20,322 nt of DNA from an uncultured Campylobacter sp. (GTDB lineage: Bacteria; Campylobacterota; Campylobacteria; Campylobacterales; Campylobacteraceae). The notes beneath the pieces are model-generated. The model was not told where the DNA came from, searched no databases, and saw only the letters and a program-made list of their open reading frames with translations. Below are positions 14,101-20,322 of the stretch, one piece after another. The translations under genes were made by a program, and so were the position numbers. Where the stretch lies: positions 1 to 20,322 of the forward strand of contig NZ_CALIBB010000020.1 in NCBI RefSeq assembly GCF_938045595.1, given 5' to 3'. Position 1 is the stretch's first letter. Each line of letters begins with the position of its first letter.

Positions 14101-16689
14101 ATGTTTAGAACTTTGGCTAGATTTTTTTTGGGCATAACCATACTTTTTATAATCTGCGCGGTAGGCCTAAAGCACGGTATTGCGATTTCGCAGCTGGACG
14201 TGGGCTTTGCAAAGCTTGAGAGGTTTTATCTCAAGCTAAATAAAGGTCTCGTGCTGCGTATCAAAAATCTTGAAATTACGCAAAATAATACACAAAATTT
14301 AGAGCAAAATTCCACCGATCTACGCACGCAAAGCGCGAAAATTTTAGAATTTAGCAAAAAAATCTCGCTCATCAACTCCTTTTTTGAAGAGATCGACGTG
14401 CAAAATTTGAAAATAAAAGGCGAGAGTCTGAAACTAAAATACAAAAGCGACGTTTTTTACGCAGATACCCGATTTTTTAGGCTAAGCTCAAAGATCACAC
14501 CGGGCGCAAACGGGCTGAACTTCGATCCGATCGAGCTTGAACTAAATGATTTTAATCTCACTCTGCACGGCACGGCACGAGCAAATTTCAAAGCCGATAC
14601 GTATGATTTTAACGGCACCTTCGCTTCGCACGAGATCGCGGGCGAGCTTGACGTGCACAATATCGGCTCGGAGCTAAATATCGAGATAAACCGCGCCTCG
14701 GCCTTGAGTCTGAAAAATTTTATGAATGAGCTGGGCGCACTTACGGGGCTAAATCCTCTTGCGAACGAGTGGATCTACGGCAAGGCGGTCGCGCAAAACT
14801 ACTATATCGAAAACCTGCATGCCAAAATCGATCTGAAAGACCCGCGCCCGATCGCCGAAAACGTCAGCGCCACGGCTTACGCGCAGGATCTTACGATAAA
14901 ATTTCAACCGCAAATCGAAGCCGTAACGGTAAAAGACGCCAATATCACGCTTAAAAACGATTATCTAAGCTTCACGCTGAACGAGCCTAAATTTAAAGGC
15001 AAAAGCCTGGAGGGAAGCGGCGTGCGTATCGGCGGGCTTTTTGAAGAGAAGCCGATCGTATATCTGGATCTGCGGACTAAAGAGAGCTTGGGCAAGGACC
15101 TTGTAGATATTTTGCAAAGCTACGGCATAGACGAGCCCGTATATCCGCTAAGCGGCGGGATCGATGCGCGCGTGCTGATAGACGTGGACGTCGAAAAGGA
15201 AAGCGCCAAGGTGGATGCGAACGTAACGCTAAAAGACGCCGATCTGATGATCTCTAAAGCGAAATTTCACTCCAAAGCCGCGCGGGTGCACATCACAGAA
15301 AAGAAGATCGACATTAAAGATGCGAATCTACAAAATGAAATTTTTAACGCCACGGCAAGCGGCAGCATCGACATCGCCACGCGCAAAGCTAAATTTAACG
15401 GCATAATCCATAGCTTTAATCTCTCCCCGAACGGCAAAGAAATTTTAAAATTTGGCGACGCGCGAGATAATATGAGCCTTGATTTTAGCGGTAAAGCGCC
15501 GGTGCTAAGCTCGCAATTTTTGGGCGCAAAGATGAGCTTCGGCGAGCGGATCGAGATTAGCTCGCCCGATATTAGCGGAATTTTGCCCTTTTCTAAGACG
15601 CTTAAAAACGCGGGCATTAGCGGCGGAGATCTTAAAATTTTAACCAGCGATTTTACAAATTTGGATATCAGCAGCAACAATCTTATCTTTGATTTCGGTC
15701 TGCTAAACAAAGACGGCAGAGCCTACAAAAACGATTCTTTCGCGCTTCGGGTGCGCGGGGGCGATCTGGACGGCTCTAGCGGAAGCGGTAAAATTTCTCT
15801 TAAAATAAACAAAGGCGGTAACTTCGTCGCTCTAAAAGACGTGGACGTCGCGATCAATACGAGCGTGCAAACCAGCGAGTTTAATAGCGGCACGAAGGAG
15901 CGCTCGCCGATAAATTTCAGCGGGCAAAATTCTGCGATCGTGCTATCAGATCTTAATAAGACGCTGAAATTTACGCACTTTAACGGCGTGCTGGACGGCA
16001 AAAATATGAACCTGAACGCAAATTTTAAGCGCGGCGACGTGAAGTTGATCTTTAAAAAGAGCTTGCTTCAAATTTTTGCGCAAAACATCAGCGGCGAGGC
16101 GCTCAATCAATTCCTAGGCTCGCAGAGCTTCGACGGAGGGGTATTTACGCTAAAAGCAAGCGGCATCGATCCGCGCAACTACCGCGGCGAGATCAACGTG
16201 CAAAACACCTATCTGAAGGACTACATCATCTATCAAAGGCTGCTTAGCTTTATAAACTCCGTGCCGTCGCTACTTACGTTTAAGACGCCCGATTTCAACG
16301 ATCGCGGCTTTAGCGTGCAGAAGGGCAAAATTTACTTTCGCCGCAGCGGCGATAAAATTTACATAAACGCGATGAGCTTTACCGGCAGTAGCGCCGACAT
16401 CGCCGGCAACGGCGAAGTGGATATGAAAAGCGGCGCGCTGAATATCGATCTGGAGCTTAAATACCTCAAAGACGCAAGCTCGATAATCTCAAAAATTCCG
16501 CTTCTAAATCATATCATCTTGGGCGAAAACAACACGATCTCAACGATCATCGAGATTCGCGGCACAACGAAAAAACCCACCTACTCGACCGGCGTTGCGA
16601 CCGACGTGCTAAAAACGCCGTATAATCTCATCAAAAACACGCTGATGCTGCCTTTTGTGATCTTCGGCGACAGCGAGGAGAGCAAATGA
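14101..16689 (+). CDS. AsmA/YhdP-like membrane-anchored periplasmic protein
   Basis: The frame is open from a TTG at 14020, but no ribosome binding site precedes it. GAGG at 14092-14095 sits 5 nt before the ATG at 14101, giving 862 residues (MFRTLARFF). An N-terminal anchor (about residues 6-26) is followed by a long periplasmic beta-rich region. The C-terminal part (about residues 690-860 from this start) has the AsmA-like signature: an element GGVFTLKASGIDPRNYRGEI, then YQRLLSFINSVPSLLTF, NDRGFSVQKGKIYFR, GNGEVDMKSGALNIDLELK and a final IIEIRGTTKKPTY. Such proteins (YhdP, TamB, AsmA) are elongated grooved beta structures that carry phospholipid between inner and outer membranes. The role here is inferred from the family. 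It overlaps xerH by 4 nt (ATGA) and is divergent from mltG. Confidence 0.85.
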   Translation: MFRTLARFFLGITILFIICAVGLKHGIAISQLDVGFAKLERFYLKLNKGLVLRIKNLEITQNNTQNLEQNSTDLRTQSAKILEFSKKISLINSFFEEIDVQNLKIKGESLKLKYKSDVFYADTRFFRLSSKITPGANGLNFDPIELELNDFNLTLHGTARANFKADTYDFNGTFASHEIAGELDVHNIGSELNIEINRASALSLKNFMNELGALTGLNPLANEWIYGKAVAQNYYIENLHAKIDLKDPRPIAENVSATAYAQDLTIKFQPQIEAVTVKDANITLKNDYLSFTLNEPKFKGKSLEGSGVRIGGLFEEKPIVYLDLRTKESLGKDLVDILQSYGIDEPVYPLSGGIDARVLIDVDVEKESAKVDANVTLKDADLMISKAKFHSKAARVHITEKKIDIKDANLQNEIFNATASGSIDIATRKAKFNGIIHSFNLSPNGKEILKFGDARDNMSLDFSGKAPVLSSQFLGAKMSFGERIEISSPDISGILPFSKTLKNAGISGGDLKILTSDFTNLDISSNNLIFDFGLLNKDGRAYKNDSFALRVRGGDLDGSSGSGKISLKINKGGNFVALKDVDVAINTSVQTSEFNSGTKERSPINFSGQNSAIVLSDLNKTLKFTHFNGVLDGKNMNLNANFKRGDVKLIFKKSLLQIFAQNISGEALNQFLGSQSFDGGVFTLKASGIDPRNYRGEINVQNTYLKDYIIYQRLLSFINSVPSLLTFKTPDFNDRGFSVQKGKIYFRRSGDKIYINAMSFTGSSADIAGNGEVDMKSGALNIDLELKYLKDASSIISKIPLLNHIILGENNTISTIIEIRGTTKKPTYSTGVATDVLKTPYNLIKNTLMLPFVIFGDSEESK

Positions 16690-17747
16690 AATTCCCGCTC
16701 GATTATAAGGATAGCTTTGAAAAATCGCTGCTGTTTTGGCTCGTAAAATTCGTACGCTACAAGCTAAGCGCGCTGTCGAATAAGGAGCTGAAAAACGACG
16801 CGCTGTTTCGCCGCGCGAGCCTGGCGTTAAATCACGAGGTCGCGAATATCAATGAACTCGAGCGGCTCGCAAAAGATGCGCGAAATGCGGGCCTTACGGG
16901 CATTAACACTTACTTCAATCCGCTTAAAAAATTTTACGAAGCGATCGTAGAATATAACCTTGAAAGCATGAGAAATATCGACGAGGAGCTTTTGAGCGAA
17001 ATTTTAGCTTCCATTACGGGCGGGCTGAGCGATGCAAGCAAAAAAAATTACCGAATCGCCGTGATAAATTTTTTCGGCTTCATCGACCGCCAAAACGAGC
17101 AGGACGGCACCTCGCATAACTTCGGCATTGAGCTTAAACACTGGGGCGGCATTAGCGGTAGCCGCGGCACGAAGCTTCCGGAGTTTATGAGCGAGGAGGA
17201 GCTGAAGCGGTTTTTGGACGCGATAAATCTAAGCGAGTTTCGCTCCTTTGCGCATCGCAACCGCCTGATCGTAAAAATCATCGTCTACACCGGCATCCGC
17301 GTGGGCGAGGCGATAAATCTCAAGCGCAAAGATATCGCGCCCGAGGGCGATCTTTTCGTCATCCGAATCCGCGGCAAGGGCAACAAATACCGCATCGTAA
17401 TGATCAAGCGACACCTGATCGAGGAGCATCTAAACGCGCTGGAGACGAACTTTGCCAACAAAGAGGGCTATCTTTTCGTCACCAAAAACGGCGCGCCGCT
17501 CACGCAAGCATACGTCAGCGGCATCGTGGAGAAAATTTTAATGAGCGCGGGCATCCGCAAGGAAAAAAACGGCGCTCACATGCTGCGCCACACCTTCGCG
17601 ACGATGCTTTACAAAAAGCAAAAGGACCTCGTGCTCGTCCAAGAAGCTCTCGGCCACGCGAGCCTCAATACTTCGCGCATCTACACCCACTTCGACAGCG
17701 ACAAACTGCGCCTTGCGGCGAAGGTCGCGGAGGAATTCGAAGAGTGA
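16686..17747 (+). CDS. xerH: XerH-type tyrosine recombinase
   Basis: The 353-residue protein is the single Xer recombinase of Campylobacterota, resolving chromosome dimers at a difH site. An N-terminal core-binding region (about residues 1-160) has helices such as GINTYFNPLKKFYEAIVEY, then KKNYRIAVINFFGF. The catalytic domain shows the full set: R205 in TGIRVGEA, K231 in the beta-hairpin RGKGNKYR, H298 and R301 in HMLRHTFAT, H324 in LGHASLNTS, and nucleophile Y333 in RIYTHF. The length is close to H. pylori XerH (about 362). The start overlaps the AsmA-like stop (ATGA), so translation is coupled. It is not a phage integrase by context, since no phage genes are near. A good terminator follows at 17785. 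The stop codon overlaps a GAAATTTTA motif. Confidence 0.93.
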   Translation: MKFPLDYKDSFEKSLLFWLVKFVRYKLSALSNKELKNDALFRRASLALNHEVANINELERLAKDARNAGLTGINTYFNPLKKFYEAIVEYNLESMRNIDEELLSEILASITGGLSDASKKNYRIAVINFFGFIDRQNEQDGTSHNFGIELKHWGGISGSRGTKLPEFMSEEELKRFLDAINLSEFRSFAHRNRLIVKIIVYTGIRVGEAINLKRKDIAPEGDLFVIRIRGKGNKYRIVMIKRHLIEEHLNALETNFANKEGYLFVTKNGAPLTQAYVSGIVEKILMSAGIRKEKNGAHMLRHTFATMLYKKQKDLVLVQEALGHASLNTSRIYTHFDSDKLRLAAKVAEEFEE

Positions 17748-17784
17748 AATTTTAAAATTTGAGGTAGCGAGAGGCTTGCTTGAG

Positions 17785-17807
17785 CGAGATTTTTTAAATC
17801 TCGTTTT
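17785..17807 (+). terminator. Rho-independent terminator of xerH
   Basis: CGAGATTT (17785-17792) pairs with AAATCTCG (17796-17803) around TTT and is followed by TTTT, 38 bp after the xerH stop. Confidence 0.75.
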
Positions 17808-18115
17808 GATGCGGCTTTAAAATCGTTTTTATGGAATATTTTACAAGAATTTCAGAATTTTATTTTGAAAAATTTTGAAATTTGTTTTTCATACTAGCAT
17901 AACAGAACCTAAAAATTTTACCTTGCGAGCTTTAGAATTTAACTCGGCAAAATTTAAAATTAACGCGCGAGCCTTAGAGCTTGATCGCAAAAGAATCTAA
18001 AATTTTACTCTTTTGGAATATAGAATAATTTACTTTTTAGATTTTCTCATGCGATTTTGCCTAAAATTCCAGATAAATTTAGTATAAAATTTCATTTAAA
18101 TTTTGACGATACGGG

Positions 18116-18207
18116 ATTCCATCCGAGGATTTTATAAGCAAAAGGTAATCGACATATTAAGAGGTAGCGGATATAAAATTTATCTGCAAATTCCGCAAGG
18201 ATGGAAT
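18116..18207. other. candidate structured element, 9 bp outer inverted repeat
   Basis: ATTCCATCC (18116-18124) is matched by GGATGGAAT (18199-18207), about 74 nt apart. Inside, GCGGA near 18167 can pair with TCCGC near 18192. A folded RNA or a protein-binding inverted repeat is possible. No family is recognised. Confidence 0.25.
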
Positions 18208-18443
18208 TTATGATTTAAAATTTAAACCCTCGAAATTTTATAGTTTGATTTGCTTTCGAGTTCTCATCGCACCGAATGCGCCTTAAAATTTAAAGATGCG
18301 AAAGATTTGCCACTAAAGTTTGCTGCGAAATTTACTGACGCGAAGTTTACTTCGTAAACAGCGCAGGAATCATATAGAAATTTCTAATAAAATTTAAAGA
18401 GATAAAATCATCGGCATGATTATTTTAGATTTATTTTACGACA

Positions 18444-18471
18444 GAAATCCCGCTCTTGCGAGCAGGATTTC
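18444..18471. terminator. 12 bp hairpin, possible bidirectional terminator
   Basis: GAAATCCCGCTC (18444-18455) pairs with GAGCAGGATTTC (18460-18471), with one mismatch and a TTGC loop. On the plus strand it is followed by ATTTCTT. It lies between convergent genes. Confidence 0.45.
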
Positions 18472-18501
18472 ATTTCTTAGGGGGATAAGAAAAGGAGTTT
18501 A

Positions 18502-18577
18502 GGCTAAATAAATTTAGCCCGAGATTTCGTCTAACCACGGAGTCCGCAGCAAAAAGGAGCAAAAAGACGAAATCTCG
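18502..18577. other. two abutting inverted repeats downstream of the desulforubrerythrin gene
   Basis: GGCTAAA (18502-18508) pairs with TTTAGCC (18513-18519). Immediately next, CGAGATTTCGTCT (18520-18532) pairs perfectly with AGACGAAATCTCG (18565-18577) around a 32 nt loop, which itself holds CGGAGTCCG (18538-18546). They could terminate the desulforubrerythrin transcript, bind a protein, or form a small RNA. Confidence 0.45.
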
Positions 18578-18682
18578 CGCAAAATTTTAAGCCAAGATTT
18601 AAGCGATCGGCTCGCGACAATAAACGAGATTTGCGACGGCTCCGAAAGCTATCGCAAAAACGCCGTGCCGCAAGCATCAAAA

Positions 18683-19327
18683 TTAAACGAGCCTTTGTTT
18701 TTTGAAATACTCGCGCGGAGCCTTGCAGAGCGGACAGGCGCCCGGGGCTTTCTTGCCGCGATGAACGTGACCGCAGACTTCGCACACCCAAACTTCCTCG
18801 TCGAAGCTCTCGAAAAAGCCCTCTTCTAGCAGGATCTTTTGAAGCTCGTTGTATTCTCGCTCGTGCTCCTCCTCGACCCTTCCGATAGCGTTAAAAAGGC
18901 GTGCTACCTCTTTTTTGCCCTCTTCAGTGGCGATTTTAGCGAAGCTCGGATACATGCTCTCGTGCTCGTAGCGCTCGCCCGCGGCGGCATCGAGCAGATT
19001 TTTATCCATCTTATCAAGCGGAATGCCGGCAGCCGCATGATGTGCCTTTAGCTCGGCTCTGGCGTGCCATTTTTCGTTTTCGGCGGCCTCGTAAAAATGT
19101 CGCGCAATGGCGTGAAAGCCCGCCTCTTTGGCCAAATCGCCGTAAAGATCGTATTTGTTGCGCGCCTGGGACTCGCCTGCAAACGCCTTCATCAAATTTA
19201 CCTGCGTCAGATCTTCGGTAATGCATTTCATCGGCTCGCCGCAGCAGCTAAGCGTGCCGCCGCCTACTTTTTGCACCTCGACCTCCGCACCGCATTTGTC
19301 GCATCTGTAAGTTTCGTACTGTCTCAT
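18683..19327 (-). CDS. rrc: desulforubrerythrin (Rrc-type rubrerythrin with N-terminal desulforedoxin domain)
   Basis: The 214-residue three-domain non-heme iron protein reduces hydrogen peroxide in the cytoplasm. The start at 19327 (MRQYETYRC) is chosen because GGGGAG lies 6 nt upstream. A longer frame from 19345 lacks such a site. The N-terminal desulforedoxin-like domain has Cys ligands C9, C12, C28 and C29. The central four-helix diiron domain has GESQARNKY (E52), ENEKWHA (E84, H88), GERYEHESMYP (E118/E122) and EEEHE near 152-156. The C-terminal rubredoxin domain has C182, C185, C198 and C201 (VCEVC, CPLC). This arrangement matches C. jejuni desulforubrerythrin (Rrc), which is about the same length. 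It is probably transcribed alone from an extended -10 embedded in a palindrome. Confidence 0.95.
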   Translation of the reverse strand: MRQYETYRCDKCGAEVEVQKVGGGTLSCCGEPMKCITEDLTQVNLMKAFAGESQARNKYDLYGDLAKEAGFHAIARHFYEAAENEKWHARAELKAHHAAAGIPLDKMDKNLLDAAAGERYEHESMYPSFAKIATEEGKKEVARLFNAIGRVEEEHEREYNELQKILLEEGFFESFDEEVWVCEVCGHVHRGKKAPGACPLCKAPREYFKKQRLV

Positions 19328-19351
19328 TTTCAACTCCCCTATCAAAAATTT

Positions 19352-19368
19352 TGTGGAATGATACCACA
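19352..19368 (-). promoter_or_regulatory. desulforubrerythrin promoter with overlapping palindrome
   Basis: The inverted repeat TGTGG (19352-19356) and CCACA (19364-19368) encloses 7 bp. On the minus strand the same bases read TGGTATCAT, an extended -10 about 30 nt from the ATG. A dyad over a -10 box suggests an operator. It does not look like the TTATAAT-type PerR box. Confidence 0.5.
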
Positions 19369-19738
19369 GCTACTATTAAATTTTACTTAATAAATTTTAT
19401 TCTTCTCAATAAATTTATATTTTTGAGAAAATTTCAGCGTGAAATTTCCATCCGTAAAACCTAAATTTAAGGTTTTTCAAAGCAAACAAAATTTCAAGCA
19501 AAAGCGCTAACGCTTGATCATCTAAAAATATGAAATTTAGTTTTCTGGCTTATTTGAGCCTGCGATTTTCAAGGTTAGTCACATCATTGGAAATTTTTTA
19601 AAATTTAAAGTTATCTCAAAAATAATTTACTATTTTGCCATATGGTCTTACTTTACGAGTATATGACAATGCTCGGCAAAATTAGCCTTATGCGCCAACG
19701 AGCCGCCCGATTGTAATTATGAAGCGTTAAAAGCGTAA
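19369..19738. other. 370 bp AT-rich spacer between the desulforubrerythrin and sixA-like genes
   Basis: No gene is visible. RAATTY motifs recur irregularly. A small hairpin, AAAACCT (19456-19462) with AGGTTTT (19470-19476) followed by one more T, could act as a terminator. Its loop is AAATTTA, so it also contains the motif. Confidence 0.4.
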
Positions 19739-20322
19739 CTAAGGGCGCTGTAGCATTACCATTTTGCCGCTATGATCGGTAATATCTGAGAATTTATGAA
19801 CATCAAATTCTAATCCACAAATCGAGCAAGGAGGAAATTTATCGACTTCCTTCTCGCCTAAAAGCGAGCAAATTGCGCCTATTGCCGGATTATGTCCAAC
19901 GATAAATACGCATTCTGCGCTAGCTGCATTAAAATTTTGCATAACATCAGTGCTAGAAATTTCCACATTGTTGCAAGATATCGCATTATTTTCGCTAATG
20001 CTAGCGGGAATTTTAGTGCTCTTAAAAGTAGAATTTTCAGCGTTTGCGTCGCGATGTTTTTCGCTACTCAGACCAACCGCATTGTATTTTTCAACATTCA
20101 CACTGAACCCAAAAAATCGTTTCTCATCCAAGCTGCGAACAAACTTTGCCAAATCCCATAAGCTTGCGTCGTATAACTCTCGCAATGGCACTACCCTTTT
20201 TGTCGCGCCCAGCGCATTAGCAATAATTTGCGCCGTATGGAGTGCGCGCATAGCCGAGCTTGTAATAATTAAATCAGGCGCAAGCCCCAAGCTACGCAGC
20301 TTTTCTCCAAGTTTATTTGCAC
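19739..20322 (-). CDS. sixA: SixA-like phosphohistidine phosphatase, 5' end beyond window
   Basis: The frame is open to the right window edge. The visible part starts with ANKLGEKLRSLGLAPDLI, which is the region just after the missing N-terminal RHG/RHA catalytic motif, so a TTG start at 20290 would be wrong. SSAMRALHTAQIIANALG and LRELYDASLWDL match SixA. The second catalytic His is in VFIVGHNPAIGAIC. The C-terminal FPPCSICGLEFDV fits the family. SixA-type enzymes remove phosphate from phosphohistidine in phosphotransferase or phosphorelay proteins, but the substrate here is unknown. A polar insert of about 55-60 residues rich in N, S and E (roughly coded by 19925-20090) separates LDEKRFF from VFIVGHN. 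It is not in the typical ~160-residue SixA, and its DNA carries four RAATTY motifs. Confidence 0.8.
   Translation of the reverse strand, partial: ANKLGEKLRSLGLAPDLIITSSAMRALHTAQIIANALGATKRVVPLRELYDASLWDLAKFVRSLDEKRFFGFSVNVEKYNAVGLSSEKHRDANAENSTFKSTKIPASISENNAISCNNVEISSTDVMQNFNAASAECVFIVGHNPAIGAICSLLGEKEVDKFPPCSICGLEFDVHKFSDITDHSGKMVMLQRP

Larger units (their letters stand above)
17808..18682. other. 875 bp AT-rich gene-free region between convergent xerH and desulforubrerythrin genes
   Basis: All frames are broken by stops, apart from an 86-residue minus-strand shadow at 18531-18791 that overlaps the desulforubrerythrin gene. Base composition is clearly richer in A+T than the other spacers. 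RAATTY motifs are frequent but irregular. Several inverted repeats are present (18116/18207, 18345-18359, 18375-18386, 18444-18471, 18502-18577). I could not identify a difH site, a tRNA or a known RNA. Confidence 0.5.

Noticed and set aside
16686..17747. xerH as an integrase of a mobile element
   Set aside because: The residue pattern and length fit XerH, it is translationally coupled to a housekeeping gene, and no phage or conjugation genes or attachment repeats are seen.
17808..18682. tRNA or other standard RNA gene in the AT-rich desert
   Set aside because: No T-loop or anticodon-arm pattern was found on either strand by eye.

Overview
The window looks like a chromosomal segment of a Campylobacterota species, most likely a higher-GC, non-jejuni Campylobacter (C. 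gracilis-like is my guess, not proven). Supporting points are an oorDABC 2-oxoglutarate:acceptor oxidoreductase operon beside a Campylobacter-type malate dehydrogenase, a XerH-type recombinase, a desulforubrerythrin of the C. jejuni Rrc type, a pair of Helicobacter-cysteine-rich-like (Sel1) proteins, and promoters with a strong TATAAT or TGnTATNAT -10 box and no clear -35.

Layout. 1-5557 (minus strand): a YbhGFSR-like ABC exporter, with adaptor ybhG, double-ATPase ybhF and the start of an ABC-2 permease that runs off the left edge. Its genes are separated by very large spacers (about 1.3 kb and 0.86 kb) filled with decayed tandem repeats. 6217-6699 (minus): flavodoxin. 6909-8686 (plus): a glycine-zipper lipoprotein and two tandem, secreted, cysteine-paired Sel1-type proteins. 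8806-11635 (minus): oorDABC. 12029-12910 (minus): mdh. 13020-13970 (minus): mltG. 14101-17747 (plus): an AsmA/YhdP-like protein overlapping xerH by 4 nt. 18683-19327 (minus): desulforubrerythrin. 19739 to the right edge (minus): a SixA-like phosphohistidine phosphatase missing its N-terminus.

How the genes may work together. Mdh and OorDABC belong to the citric acid cycle, and flavodoxin is a plausible electron acceptor for the Oor enzyme. MltG and the AsmA-like protein act in envelope biogenesis. XerH should resolve chromosome dimers. Desulforubrerythrin detoxifies peroxide.

The most striking feature belongs to no gene. The window is saturated with the hexamer AAATTT and its variants (RAATTY), usually extended to GAAATTTTA or TAAAATTTC. 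In several spacers it forms dense arrays with regular spacing: 36 bp and 18 bp units between ybhF and the permease, and 14-18 bp units between mdh and oorD, where C. jejuni carries sucCD. The motif also overlaps stop codons, forms inverted pairs, and sits in low-complexity linkers inside YbhF and the SixA-like protein. RAATTY is the sequence whose methylation marks DNA for natural uptake in C. jejuni, so an uptake-signal system driven to extreme density is the main hypothesis offered here. I found no tRNA, rRNA, insertion sequence or CRISPR array.
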